64,000 nucleotides of DNA from Crossaster papposus (lineage: Eukaryota > Echinodermata > Asteroidea > Velatida > Solasteridae): assembly GCA_037893245.1 (NCBI GenBank), contig JBAIAA010000433.1:1240001-1304000 (forward strand), read 5' to 3'. Both the position numbers and the translations under genes were made by a program. Below are positions 26,827 to 38,101 of this stretch, piece after piece. The stretch's first letter is position 1. Each line of letters opens with the position of its first letter. The notes below the pieces were generated by a model that worked only from the letters and a program-made list of their open reading frames with translations, was not told where the DNA came from and searched no databases.

Positions 26827-28629
26827 TTATAAACAGGTAAGTAGCAGTGAGGGATGAAGTTGTGTGAATATTACATGTTTTTCCAATGTGCTAAAAAACG
26901 ATTTAGGGGTAGGGTTACAAATGTGAGAATTCCAGGCTACCAGCAAAAAATCTGCAGGGTTGTCCACACTAGAAGTGTTCCAGGGGTATTGTTGGGGGGG
27001 AATAAACATGACCAACCTTTTACAGCAGCCCGGAGCTGGTTTGTCAAAAAATGGGGTCTGGCTCCCTGGGTAGTGGGAAAGAAACAGTTGATTCATCTTC
27101 GAGCTACCCTGGCCCCTGACAAGGACAGTTCTGTCGAGATACTCTTTAATAACACGAACTAGACAAAGATTTCTGCAAGCAGAAAACGGTGCTATTTCAA
27201 AATCATGAAAAGGCTTGGATACTGAAATTTTCTTGGAAGGATTGACCAGCCAACAAATATAAGTACCATCGGCACGTCTGGACATGTGGTCAATATGAAT
27301 GGCCGTCAAGGACAAAACACGACTAGCAGTAACCAGAGCGATCAACATAGCTAGTTTAAGAGTAAGCTGCTTAACAGATAAACGCCTATTGTCTGGTAAG
27401 GATTTTAACTAGTTTAAAACTGTAGACACATTCCAGGTAAACATATATCTAGGGCAAGGAGAACGAAGTGTGAGAATACCCTTGAAAAAACGGGTGACCA
27501 AGTGATGCTGACCAATTGGAGATCCATCTATAAAAATATGTGCCGATGAAACAGCCGACCGGTAGACATTAATGGTTCTGTAAAGCAAACCATTATCAAA
27601 TAAATTCTGCAGGAAATCTAGGAAGTCGGCTACAGATGATCGAACTGGATGAGACCATGCTACGAGCTCGTCCCTGGACTCCTGAGTGAGGGAGACTTTG
27701 GACTCGTAATCGTTGTTCTGATGAAGAGCAAAGATCTGGTCGAACTGGAGGTTGCGATAAAATATTGGGGCCGTGAACACAGCCTGGACTGTTGAAGATA
27801 GTCTCCCCACGAGACTGGCAATCTCCCGGACTGATGTGGAATCCGCAGTCAGGATCTCTTGGCAGTGGTTGACAATTTTGTCTATCTTCTTTCGACCGAG
27901 AGACAGAGTCATCGAAGAAGAATCTATGACGAAACCCAGGTACTGGATGTTCCGTGTGGGAGTCAATGTTGATTTGTTGTGGTTTATCAAGAAACCTAGA
28001 TGCTGAAGGAGATCGACCGTCTCCCGAGTGTTGTTCACACTTTCGGCTATTGACGAACCAATAATTAGAATGTCGTCTAGATAAATGACACACCCGATTC
28101 CCCGTTCCCTGATGAAGGACACAACCGGTTTCAAAATCTTTGTGAATGTGCGGGGTGCACTGCAAAGCCCGAAGGGGAGACACGAAAACTGATAAGTTGT
28201 CCCTCTCCAACAGAAGGGGAGAAACTTGCGATGATTGGTGTGGATGGGTACTACGAAGTAGGCATCGTCTAGATCGATTGTGGTCATCCATTCGTCCTTC
28301 AATAGAAGATCTTTGACATCCGAGATGTTTTCCATCTTGAAATGCTGATATGATATGAAAACGTTTAAGGGACGCAGATTAACAACCGGGCGAAATTCTC
28401 CTGATTTCTTTGGAACCAACAATAACGAAGAAATAAACTGGCCATAAACTGGTTGTTCAACAGTGATGGCACCTTTGTCCAATAATGTTTGCACCTCTTG
28501 TTCAAAAATGAGTTCATTGTGTTTAGAAAAAACTCGAGTAGGAGGAAAATGGACCTGAACAGGTGTAGAAATGAATTCTATTTCATACCCAGAAACTGTG
28601 TTGATGATCCAAGGGTCATGAGTAACCAA
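26827..28629 (-). pseudogene. DIRS RT fused to tyrosine recombinase, RNase H deleted
   Basis: One minus-strand frame. The RT part (28,629-27,700) has VPKKSGEFRPVVNLRPLN, TTIDLDDAYFVVPI (motif A), LPFGLCSAP (motif B) and VIYLDDILIIG (motif C, YLDD). After ESRDELVAWSH the frame goes straight to SVADFLDFLQNLFDNGL, the start of a DIRS recombinase N-terminal domain. The RNase H and linker normally between them are absent, so I infer an in-frame internal deletion near 27,640. A single in-frame TAG at 27,411-27,409 separates the N-terminal recombinase part from the catalytic part (LIALVTASRVLSL). The C-terminal HxxR region is not clear. No ATG opens the frame; upstream it abuts gag, as is common in this group. 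Confidence 0.8.
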
Positions 28630-28763
28630 ACTCCAACGAAAAGTAAAAAACTAAAGCCTTCCAGCAAGAGGTGTAGAAAAAATTGGAACACAATCATGGT
28701 GGGAAGATGTACAACAATTACAACTATTTACAGCGGTCACGTTAGGTGAACTAGGCTTAAACC

Positions 28764-30299
28764 TTAGTTTTTTGTGTTTTCAGAATGAGAAAACCTGCCC
28801 TGCTTAGGTTTGTCAGACCCAAAACTGCTGCCACACCTAGAGAAGTGTGGATAGTTACCACGACGAAAATTACCTCTGGTGTTGCTTGAGAAACGTCGTG
28901 GGGCTCTGGCAGATCTAGCAAAAGTAGATCGATATGGTGAAAAACGCTTTTCCTTGAAGCTAAGGCTCGATGGCTTGGACTTCGTATAGGTCACCTTTGC
29001 TGCCAATTTATTGGATTTCTCCGTCTCTTCGATGTCTCTCATCAGAGAGGACCCAAAGAGCTCATTAAGAGAAGGCGCATTCTTCTTAATAATCTCAAAC
29101 TTTTTGTCAAGTACATCGTCGAGTGCATGTTGACGAGAAAGGGCTAGGCCCTGACTGACTGGCTGATCCCAACAGAATAAGGCCTGAAGAAAGAAGATCT
29201 AAAACCTTATCCCTGGAGATTTCTTCTGGACACTTAGGATCCGCAACAGCATCGAACAGCTTCAAAAGGGGGAGAGCCGCCTTCAAAACATGATTGTGGG
29301 ATACACGCAACTTCTCATCGCTAGTGACTAGACTGGAGTTGGCCTGCTTGAAAACCTTTTGAATACCGGATGGTAGGTCAGGGGCGGTGAAGAATTTTTC
29401 TTGGGCCGACGGAACAGAAGCTTTGTGTGGACAAAGCTCTTCTTTGAAATCTTCTGAAGAAAGTTTATGGGTTCTAAGTTGTTCCCACCAATCCAAAACC
29501 TTCTCAGAAATGGGGTTGCCCAAATCCTTATGATGAGGATTACGAAAAATTCCCTTACCACCAGAAACTGAAGCTGTGGCTGCAGAGAAAATCGATCTTT
29601 CGCCGTCACTATCGCTTGAAATCGCCTCTGTCATCTCATGATCAATAGCCGCCTCAGACCGAGGAGGCCCGGATGTTTGACTTCGTTCCCGCTCGCGCTC
29701 AGGCGCTCGAAAGCACGACGGCTGTTCGATGACCGGTGGGACTGGAGCGGATGGAGGAAACCAGTGTGGTGGAATCATGCCCAACCAAGGATTGGCATAA
29801 TATGGCATGGGAGGGCAGGAGGCATACCTGCAGAAGCAGTGGGAGGTACATTCTGAGGTGGAAAATTCCACCGAATCTGTCCCCATGACGGAACTGAAGC
29901 CGGTGCGGACTGGACCGGCCGTTGATATTGAGCCCAAGGGCCCGGGGCTGACGACTGGACATACCCGGAGTTATCGTCCCGGAAAAAAGTGCCGCTGGCT
30001 TGAGCCTCGGTGGGGCGTGTAGCTGAAGAATAGGCCGGTGAAGGTTTTGGGTACAACAACCCGCCACCTGAAAAACTTTCAGAACACGACGAAACTGAAG
30101 TTTGGCAAAAAGAAATCCCGGAGCCAACCCAAGACTTGGGTTGGCCCGGTTTGCCAGGCCCATGCTCATCCTCGCTGATTTCCTTGGCCGCCAAAGCCAA
30201 GATATCCACGGAGGCTTGCTCGTCGTCGTCCGGTGGTGGTCTGGACACCGTAGCGGGGGCTGAAGAACGCCCACGGTGCTTGGTAATTTCCTTAGGCAT
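28764..30299 (-). pseudogene. Gag-like protein of DIRS element I, frameshifted
   Basis: It starts with ATG at 30,299. The first frame ends at 29,775; the reading continues in another frame from about 29,840 to 29,107, and a third piece (29,042-28,764) carries a basic, arginine/serine-rich tail. At least two frameshifts are needed. The N-terminus is rich in P, S, Q and acidic residues; the middle has an acidic stretch SSDSDGERS followed by a helical segment around DWWEQLRTHKLSSEDFKEEL; the tail is RNA-binding-like. The assignment rests on position directly upstream of a DIRS RT and on composition, since gag sequences of this group are poorly conserved. Confidence 0.65.
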
Positions 30300-30339
30300 A
30301 TTACGCGTAGTAAAAATAAAGCATAGAATATTATAGTAT

Positions 30340-30691
30340 AGTAAACTATTTGCATCGCCACCATCGACCAGTGCTCAAGATTCTACATTGTCTTAGGTAT
30401 GGGGGTAAGAGATTTGAAAGTAGAATCCCGAGCCCTGTACAGCGACGGGAGGGCGGGAGAACATATTATCTTCTAGGCCAAACTGAAATGAACATACTTA
30501 CATTTCATGAAGCTAAAGCGCGTATCCCGACTACTGTCCTGCTCATCCCCGGACCGGCCAACATCGCGACTGATATAAAATCATTCGCCCATGACGATAG
30601 CGGCGATGCAAATAGTAAACTATTTGCATCGCCACCATCGACCAGTGCTCAATATTCTACATTGTCTTAGGTATGGGGGTAAGAGATTTTT
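30340..30691. repeat. Terminal repeat region of DIRS element I, with palindrome
   Basis: A block starting ACTATTTGCATCGCCACC occurs at 30,340-30,413 and again at 30,616-30,691, 276 bp apart. At 30,602-30,633 the two orientations of the terminal motif meet: GGCGATGCAAATAGT, two bases, then its exact reverse complement. The preceding segment (30,553-30,616) recurs at 43,231-43,291. The layout looks like element ends joined head-to-head, consistent with the complex terminal repeats of DIRS elements. That interpretation is inferred. Confidence 0.6.
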
Positions 30692-31190
30692 CTCTCCGAG
30701 CTCCCGATACTTACGAGAAACTCGACTTAACCGCACCTTGCCCCATATCTCACCCACCCCTCACTCATTTAAAACTTAGAGTTTGCTGCAGACAAATACG
30801 TTGAGCACTGCCTAAACAAAGTTGCTGATAATCTAATGAATCAAACCGTCGTAATTTCTTTTCATAGGTATCTATTGTATTTGTATAGGGCCTGCAATTT
30901 CGCGTTACTCTTTGTGTAAAACATTTGGTTGACAATTAACTTGCAGTGGAGCTCTCGACTGGAGCATGCATTTGCCTTACAAATTATATAGTCTAGTATA
31001 AATCAAAATGGTCAGTGACCCCATTTAGGGCGTGTCTCGTATACGGGTTTACATGTGGTTGCCAGGCCATTCCTGCACTCTGAATCATAAAGCCCCTGCG
31101 CTCACGCGCCTAAAGAACAGCTAGTAAATGGATGCGTCCATACAACTATTCCATACTATTGATTTATTCCCGGAAACGCCTTCTCGGCCC
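30692..31190. other. Interval between two retroelements
   Basis: No gene recognised. It may hold the 3' terminal sequence of element II, because it lies just beyond the recombinase frame of that element on its downstream side, but I found no matching repeat at the other end. Confidence 0.3.
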
Positions 31191-31231
31191 TAAAATTTGA
31201 GTTCAGGACACGGTAGAAACTGCCTGCCAGA

Positions 31232-32388
31232 TCAGCGGTAGGACGGTCTTTGTCTTTCCCCTATACCGCGTCCCGGAGCATTTGAACTGTGCCCTGCATC
31301 CTTGAAACCTTCTCGACCTCGGTGTAAGGTCTTCTGCGTCGCCCATTTACAATGATCCATGACCTGCTGCTCGGTTGCGCCAAGGATCCGAAGAGTAGCT
31401 GCCACCCCAGCCCTATTGCCGTGTGCTCGGAGACTTAGGTCGCCTGCGTCCTTGAAAGCTGCGAAGTAGTTCTTTAGGCGGCTGTTTGGATTGCCTCCGA
31501 TAAAGGGCTGATTGACTAAAGACTTCCGGTCCGGAGAGGTGGGCCTGAAAAAAAACCCGTCTGAAAGATCGACACCCGATGCCGTTGCTAAATCCACCAT
31601 TTCCTCGACTGCCCTCGCATGGTCCATCTCCCCTTCATCCAACTTTGGAATTATTATGAGCGAGAAGCTGCTCTCCCGGATAGTCTGAAGCCAATCGTGT
31701 GATTGAACAGAAGATCTCTGCCATTGACTTTGGTGACTTCACAAGTTTTACTACGGCCGAGGTCAGCCGCTCTGTCGCCAGCCCACCATAGACAAAGAAA
31801 AAAGGCCAGATCACGGAGAAGGATATAACGGTAGACCAGGGAAGAGTTTACGCTGCTCAAATCAGCTAGACGCTTTCTTATCTCATTGGCCAACAACCTT
31901 ATTTTGTCCGAAAATATAGGGACGGCCTGATGCGGTGTAACGTGCGCTTATGTCTGCTCTACTAGTACGTATTTACGAACTCGAAAAGAGATGCAGGGAT
32001 TGCCCCAGGGTGTGCCCTGCCGCCAAGGCTGAGTCCTACCTACAGAATTGAAGTACGCTCTAAGCTGTCCTACGTAGGAGTCAACCGTTCCAGCCGCAAG
32101 ACACCGCTGACATCCACAATCGAAGAACCCATGCTTCCCGACATTCTTGCAACCAATGATATGAACTTGGGTTCTGCCCCTAGCCTCCCTGTCAATCGGA
32201 AAAGCCACTACGTCGTTCGGTGCTGCCGTATCCAAATCTAGACCTTCGGTACAATAACCGGAGCCGTGATTTTCTTTTAGGAAAACTTCCAGACTTCTAG
32301 CCAGACTCTTCTTCTGTTTGCTGTTTGATGAACCGTCCAGGCGCCATTCCAGCTCACAAAACCTCGTCGCCATGTGAACAAGCTTCAA
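31232..32388 (-). pseudogene. Tyrosine recombinase of element II
   Basis: Three adjoining minus-strand frames. 32,388-31,948 has the N-terminal SAM-like domain, CQRCLAAGTVDSYVGQLRAYFN and a GNPC motif. 31,896-31,654 has the core with RDLAFFLCLWWAGDRAADLG, where the R of GDRAADL matches the first catalytic arginine. 31,642-31,232 has SLRAHGNRAGVAATLRILGA (HxxR box) and a CKWATQKT segment. The nucleophile tyrosine expected after that segment is not seen; the residue there is H or missing. Frameshifts lie near 31,930 and 31,650. It would catalyse integration of circular cDNA if intact; this copy is not. Confidence 0.75.
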
Positions 32389-32556
32389 AAGAGAGCAAAT
32401 TGAGAACTGTTTATCAAATAAAATAGTCCCCGCTCAACGGTCAACAGCTAACCTTTTATCGGAACTTCAACGCCCGATCGACGGTCTAAAACTGCCCTTA
32501 TCATCATTTGCAGTTTCCGGTTCAGCTTCAGCTTGCCCCAGACGGTCAGGTGAACA

Positions 32557-33147
32557 TCATCCGCCAAGTCTTGCTGTGTGATGTAGTCGTTTGACAAATA
32601 ATGCCAACCCGCTGCGCGCTTGGCACCGCCGCCTTAATTTGACACTAACAACAGCTACCGACCGGTTGACAGAACTCAACCTGGTGTGACAAACTGACGA
32701 CTTAACAAACCGGCACTCTGGAAATTGGGCCTTTAACCACTTAGAGGCTGTCCAAAATACCCTCAATAAACCGAACACCCCAGGCGCGCAAATATCCAGT
32801 CTGCTAAAGTAATTTATGCTTTCGTGTAACACTGCAACACTTGGGACCTGAGATCTGCAAGCTGATGCCAAATTTCGGCACAAAACTTCCATCTTTGCGC
32901 CCCCTGCCACCTTCATACTAACCTGCAAGGGTGACGGCCAACCACAACCGTTTAGCCCCTTAAACACAGAGTCCGCAATAATTAGGACTAAATGTCGCTC
33001 TGGAAGTTTCACTTCCCTGATCATGGAGCCGCGGCCAGGGAAGATACACTTGAATGCCCACAACTCAAAGGGAATGCCAGTGGCGGCTCTCTCGTAGCCT
33101 CGTCTTGAAGGGTACTCCAGGGCCCCAACTTGCCCCCGTTCGGCCAA
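32557..33147 (-). pseudogene. SGNH-hydrolase-like segment between RNase H and recombinase
   Basis: A minus-strand frame of about 196 codons. It contains LPERHLVLIIADSVFKGL, resembling block I of SGNH/GDSL hydrolases with the GDS glycine replaced by alanine, then KVAGGAKMEVLCRNL (the Gly-rich second block) and SVAVLHESINYFSRLD at the expected place of the GxND/NNFS block. The C-terminal DxxH block is not evident. SGNH domains have been described in some Ngaro-like elements, which supports the reading. The frame follows by frameshift from the end of the RNase H/linker frame. The identification is moderate and the enzyme is certainly not intact. Confidence 0.5.
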
Positions 33148-34083
33148 ACAGACTGTACCGCGAAGGACTTCAATTTAGGCCGCCAAGACCTCGGATGAGA
33201 ATGCTTTGGCACCACCATAGCCACTGTAACATTTCCCCATTCGCAGAAAAACCTGATGAGAACGAGAATCAAAACAAATGGGGGGAAAACATACAACTGT
33301 TCTCCTCGCGGGTACTCTTGTGCAAATACATTAACGCCAGCCGAACCTGGGTATCGAGAACTGAGAACCTGAGTGGGTTCCCATCATATCCTTTTGGCAC
33401 GTTGGAAGGCAAGGCCATAAGATCAAATATAAAACCCGCTGGTCCAGCGAGCTCCTTCTGGAGAAAAAGCCAGATGGACGACGGCAGCCTGGCATCGGCA
33501 AAAGAAATCTCCCTAGATGGGGCGTCAGCCATGTTGTCACTGGAAGGTATCCATTCGAGTTGCAACGCAAAGTTGGCCTCCAGGGTCAAAGCAAATATGA
33601 GCTTTAGGACTTGCACTAGAGCTACAGATCCGGCCCTTACACCAGTCCATGCATGATACAAACTCTGAGAATTAACTTTGACCTTGACTCTCCGGTCCCA
33701 AAGGTGGTCAATGACCGACAACAAAACAAAATACAATGCAGGGGCCTCCTTGTAGCATATGTCCACTATGCACTGTACGTCCGTCGGCCAATAATCACCA
33801 AAGGATTATTGCCGGTATGCTGCATCAACACGCCTCCCCATCTGCAGCCGGATGCGTCTGAGCTGAGATGTACATTTAAATGCCGCTCTAGCCTCCAAGG
33901 AATGGGCTCAGAGAAGGAGTCTACAAAACGACAGAAGAGTATTTCTTCCCGAACCGACTCTGCAAGAGTAAGGGGAGTGACGTCATCAAGCTGGCACATA
34001 ACGGAGCAGCACTCCCTGATATACAATGATGCTGCCGGGAAAACTAAAACAAAGCTCTGACACTTGCCAACAAAACCCTGCAT
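33021..34083 (-). pseudogene. RNase H and linker of element II
   Basis: 34,083-33,766 has the RNase H start: GFVGKCQSFVLVFPAASLYIRE, FVDSFSEPIPWRLERH and LSSDASGCRWGG (catalytic Asp region). 33,766-33,269 continues in another frame with an NSQSLYHAW segment, LQLEWIPSSDNMADAPSR (ending Asp box) and FDLMALPSN, the linker typical of DIRS-group polymerases. 33,296-33,021 has YVFPPFVLI and VAMVVPKHSHPRSWRPKL in a third frame. The order and motifs are diagnostic; frameshifts near 33,766 and 33,290 inactivate it. Confidence 0.8.
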
Positions 34084-34310
34084 TGTCTTCAGTAAGACAG
34101 TGTTGTCTTTTAAGATCCCCCCCCCCTCAATTCAGCAAAGGACACCTTCTTCTTTTCGGGAATCCAAAAGGACATGGATTTTGAGCAAATCCCCAAACCC
34201 AGGTGGACCATACTTGATTTGGCTGAAGCTGGCTTTTGCCGAGATTCACAAAATACCCTAGCTGCATTTGCATGTAGCAGACTGCATACAAGGCCGTTGG
34301 TGCGTTCATA
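34060..34310 (-). pseudogene. RT C-terminal part of element II, after the L2 insertion
   Basis: Two overlapping minus-strand frames share the signal. One reads ALYAVCYMQMQLGYFVNLGKSQL; the other reads MVHLGLGICSKSMSFWIPEKKKVSFAELRG. Together they correspond to the thumb-side segment of DIRS/Ngaro RTs (GYF.NL.KS, then LG, then IP..KK..FA.LR). A frameshift lies between them, near a run of Gs at about 34,120. The frame leads directly into the RNase H start. Confidence 0.7.
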
Positions 34311-36340
34311 ATAATAATAATAATAAGTACTTGTATAGCGCACTTCTCTAAAAACTTACTCAAGGCGCTACAAAACAGTCTCTCTCCAAAACTTAACAAA
34401 TGTCATTATATTAATAGCTATGAGTAAACAGAAACGCCTTCACATGCTTCTGGAATGTTTCCAAGCACTGGATGTTACGAATGTCACTTGGTAATTTATT
34501 CCAAAGAGCAGGGGCAACATGGGCAAATGCACGATCACCAAAGGCGGTTCTGGTTCTGGGGACTTCAAGAATGGTGGAGGATGAAGAGCGGAGTGCATAA
34601 TGGGATGACTTTATGATGAGGAGATCTTTTAGGTACTTGGGTGCAATATCGTAGAGTGCCTTAAATACAAGCGTAAGGATTTTGTATTCAATCTTTTTCT
34701 GAACTGGGAGCCAGTGGTACCGTCGCAGGATTGGGGTGATATGCTCGCTCCTCTTCACACGTGCCAGAACTCTCGCGGCGTTGTGAAGAACTCTTTGCAG
34801 TCTGGACACAGAATAATTCGGAAGGCCCACCAACACTGCATTGCAGTAGTCCAGCCGTGATGTGACAAGTGCATGAATGACCTTTGCAGCGTCAGAGTCG
34901 GACAAGTATTTCCTTATCTTGGCAATGTTTCTCAGATGATAGTGTGCACTTCTACAAACAGCCGAGATGTGAGCATTCATGTTTAGCTTGTTGTCGAGAA
35001 TAACACCAAGATCCCGTACGGTTGCTGAAACAGCCAGCTCATGACCAGTACTGATGGTGACATGTTGCATTCTGAAGTTTAAGTGTTGATGCCTTGAGCC
35101 AATAAGAAGAATGTCTGTTTTCTCATTGTTTAGTTTCAGGAAATTACTTTCCATCCACAATTGCATCTCAGCCATACAGTCCTGAATCTTCTGAGGTGCA
35201 GCAAGATCTGAGACTCCTGGTTTGAAGGCAACATAGAGTTGTGTGTCGTCAGCATAGAGATGATAATCCATGTTGTGACGCTTTGCGATATCCCCCAGGG
35301 GCGAAGTGTACATGGTGAATAGGATAGGTCCCAGGACGGACCCCTGCGGAACGCCACAATCCATGTTCCGTTATTCTGATGTAGAGTCAGCTATGACGAC
35401 AGATTGGGATCTTGCACTTAGGTACGAGCGGAACCATTTCAGCACATCACCAGATATGCCAAAAACACGTGACATCCTGGCAAGTAATAGCTCGTGGTCC
35501 ACTGTGTCGAATGCTGCTGAGAGATCCAGCAATACTAACAAAACCATTTGCTTTTGGTCTAGGGATGTTAGTATATCACTATTAACTCTGACTAAGGCCG
35601 TTTCAACACTGTGACCAGGCTTGTAGGCTGACTGAAATTTTTCAAACAGGTTATTGTCTTTTAGGTACATACAGAGACGATTAGCAGCAACTCTCTCGAG
35701 AATCTTTGAGATGAACGGAAGTTGAGAGACTGGTCTGTAACTGTTGAGAGACTCGGGATCAAGAGTGTTTTTCTTCAGTAGAGGTGTGACATACGCAAGC
35801 TTGAAACTATCTGGAACTGTAGCGGATGAGAGTGACGAGTTGATGACCTTCAGCATAATCTTTGCAAACGCAGCTGGTGCCTGCTTTACCATCCAAGTAG
35901 GCACTGGATCAAGGGCACATGACTTGCATGGGGATGATCTGATTATCTTTGTTATTTCACTCAGTGTTGCTAGCTGAAATTCGCTCCATCCATCTACATG
36001 CAGATTTTCAGGCAGTCTATCATCGACGGTCGAGCTGGACATCGCCTGGCGAATACTGAAGATTTTTTCTTGGAAGAAAACGCTGAATCTATTTGCAAGA
36101 TCTGTACTGTTTTCACTCTTTGGTAGTACCTTTGAATCTGATCTACCAAGGAGATCGTTGACTAGTTGGAAGAGACGCTTCTGATCACCGTTGCAGTCAG
36201 CAACCTTGTTTTGTATGTGTTCTTTCTTAGCATTTGATGTCATCTCAGTGAAAACATTACGTTGTTCATGTAGGCCACCTCGTGTGCATTGGCAGTCTGA
36301 AAACAATATAAAATGGAACTCTATAAACTATTGTGCGCCT
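34308..36340 (-). mobile_element. CR1/L2-type non-LTR retrotransposon, 5'-truncated, nested
   Basis: It is inserted in the RT of element II: the WIDDRFIG motif of the host RT lies at about 36,390 and its continuation at 34,307. The 3' end (low coordinate) is a TTATTA microsatellite preceded by a GCGCTATACAAGTACTTATT-like tail, characteristic of CR1/L2 3' ends. The apurinic endonuclease domain is absent, as expected from 5' truncation. I could not define target duplications. Confidence 0.85.
34411..36306 (-). pseudogene. CR1/L2 reverse transcriptase, one stop codon
   Basis: A single minus-strand frame of about 630 codons broken only by TAA at 35,373-35,371. Motifs in order: PDSFKLAYVTPLLKK, SYRPVSQLPFISKILER, VLLDLSAAFDTVDHELL (motif A), [17 protein letters not shown] (motif B), [12 protein letters not shown] (motif C, YADD), [19 protein letters not shown], and a C-terminal [13 protein letters not shown]...[21 protein letters not shown] region typical of the CR1/L2 superfamily. 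It catalyses target-primed reverse transcription in intact relatives. Nearly intact coding suggests a fairly young insertion compared with its host element. Confidence 0.88.
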
Positions 36341-36399
36341 TTTCCAACCATGCTGCTACACTGTCCAATAAATCGATCATCTATCCATATTTCCGTGTG

Positions 36400-37313
36400 A
36401 ACGCCTCTGTTCTTCAACCATGTTGAGAGACAAAACCCGATAGTGGTGTAAATAAATGCGCTATTCTTAAACCCGAATGGAAGCGTGGCATCCACAAAAG
36501 AAAAACCTGCCCACTCGAAGCCGCAAAAGTTTTTTTACCTTAGAGACAACTTAACTTGTTTATATCCCTGCGCATCATCCGTCCTTAAAAAAAGGCCATC
36601 CCTATCTATTGATTTCACAATATCTCCTAGGTGAACCAGGTTGAACGGAGTATCTGTACACCAAAGGTTTGGGCCCTTCATTGACAGCACCAGTCTTGGC
36701 TTGATTGGCTCAACCGACAAAGCATTAATGCATCTTGGAGGAGTGACCTCATCGACCGGCCCTAGAAGCTCCACTGTTCCCTCTATGATACGCTTAACGA
36801 TGGTTTCGTTAATGAAGCTCACGTACTGCTTACAGTTTGGAGCGTTTGCAAAATACATGGATGGCGGAACATCAGAGTCAAAGGACCTTCCCTTGTATTC
36901 CCCTTGGTAATGACGGAAAAATTCGAATATATCGACCCCACGCCTGAGCCACCGTCAAACACGGTGTCCCACGTGGCCACATTCTGATAGGACCTCCTTC
37001 CAAGCGTCAGCAGTACGGTTCAAGCCACCTGCAACAAACAAAGTGGGATCTCGAAAACGGAGAGCTCTAAAATCTGGCTGACAATTTCCTGCGGGTCGGG
37101 AGCATACCCATCTGGTGCATCGGCCAGTTTGCCGGATATGTCTACCCAGGAGCAAGCACCCTCGTCTCGCTTACTATTCTGTGCCTTGATGACTGGGTCA
37201 AAATGATGACTCGATGAACGCTCCCACGTATGCGTGCTCAGGACGCCCATGTATTTTGTGTAAGCTTGTGAAGAAAAGCACAGCAAAATGCCACAAAGGG
37301 GGAAACAAAACAT
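36400..37313 (-). pseudogene. RT N-terminal part of element II
   Basis: Minus-strand frames. 36,858-36,535 contains VSFINETIVKRIIEGTVELLG, TPPRCINALSVEPIKPRLVLS and FLRTDDAQGYKQVKLS (motif A region, TDD). Further on, IWIDDRFIGQ (YxDD-equivalent) lies near 36,390. 37,313-36,955 gives upstream linker sequence with an FDPVIKAQNSKRDE stretch and a KLADAPDGYAP segment. This signature (VEP.KPRL, TDD..GY) belongs to DIRS/Ngaro RTs. It is interrupted by the L2 element directly after the WIDDR motif. Confidence 0.72.
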
Positions 37314-37492
37314 TCAATCAAGCGTAATGCCTGCATACTCTTTATTCTTCTTCTTTTCTGCTAAGGGAAATGACTTTTTCTCACGACAAACTCGGAGTGC
37401 AAATCCGAGATCCTGAGACATGTAAACTAAGCACATATGCCTAACAATATATTCGGTGCATTAAGCTAACACTGACTTCCCAACTCTTGTTT

Positions 37493-38058
37493 CTACATTA
37501 TTTCTCTGCACTCTCGTGCAAGTTGTCCCCTTTTTGGGCACCGAAAACACGGGCCCGGGGATGCATTGCTCCGGGCACCCGACGGAAAGGACCGGCGAGA
37601 CTGCTGACCACCAAAAGGACCCCTGGGACAAAAACCTTGACGTCCCTGTACCTTAGCCCTGCCTCTGTGTACCTCTGAAGGTGGAGCACTCAAGCCCAGG
37701 TGTTTTCGGGCAAAGCGCAGGCGCTTGTCTGAGTCCTCCACGGTAATGGACTTATAAATATACATAGCCACACCCTCAGTTTTGGTTTCAACGTGTTTTG
37801 TGCATTCTGACAGAAGATTAACATAAAGCTGTTTCTCCTTTGCATCTTCAGACGTAAGTGGTGCAAATTCATCGATGTACTTGCGCAACAAGGACATGAC
37901 GTAGGCGTTGTGGAGTCATAACCGGTTTCAGTACAAGCTTTGAGTAGCTCTAGTCTTCGTGGTCTGTGCACCTCAAGGGCTGACTTGGCCTGCATGACAA
38001 TTATCAAAGGACTATAAATATGTCGAAAAGTCATGCCCATAAGCCACTGGTCACACAC
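37493..38058 (-). pseudogene. Gag-like protein of element II with degenerate zinc knuckle
   Basis: Two minus-strand frames joined by a frameshift near 37,890. The upstream frame (38,058 onward) has CDQWLMGMTFRHIYSPLIIVMQ; the downstream frame has LLRKYIDEFAPLTSEDAKEKQL, DKRLRFARKHLGLSAPP, a basic Arg/Gly/Pro stretch and CFRCPKRGQLARECRE. The last is a CCHC knuckle with Q in place of the histidine. It sits immediately 5' of the RT of the same element. The N-terminus is not seen beyond 38,058. Confidence 0.6.
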
Positions 38059-38101
38059 AGCCTTTTCTGTGATGATGTGAACCCGCGGTGATGTAAACTC
38101 A

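Larger units (their letters stand above)
26827..30700 (-). mobile_element. DIRS-type tyrosine-recombinase retrotransposon I, degraded
   Basis: On the minus strand the order is gag-like (30,299-28,764), reverse transcriptase (28,629 onwards) and tyrosine recombinase (to 26,827). This is the DIRS-group order, with no DDE integrase or protease. The right end (30,300-30,700) carries a 276-bp-spaced duplication and a terminal palindrome that I take as DIRS terminal repeats. The left terminus was not identified. It is non-functional: gag has frameshifts, RNase H is missing and the RT-recombinase frame has a stop. Confidence 0.8.
31190..38100 (-). mobile_element. DIRS/Ngaro-type retrotransposon II, degraded and interrupted
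   Basis: Minus-strand order: gag with a zinc-knuckle remnant (38,058-37,493), RT (about 37,300-36,400, resumed at 34,310-34,060), RNase H (34,083-33,269), an SGNH-hydrolase-like stretch (33,147-32,557) and tyrosine recombinase (32,388-31,232). Motifs differ clearly from element I, so this is a separate lineage, closer to the Ngaro-like group as I remember it. Frameshifts occur in every part. A CR1/L2 element sits inside the RT at about 34,308-36,340. Terminal repeats were not identified, so the bounds are approximate. Confidence 0.75.
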
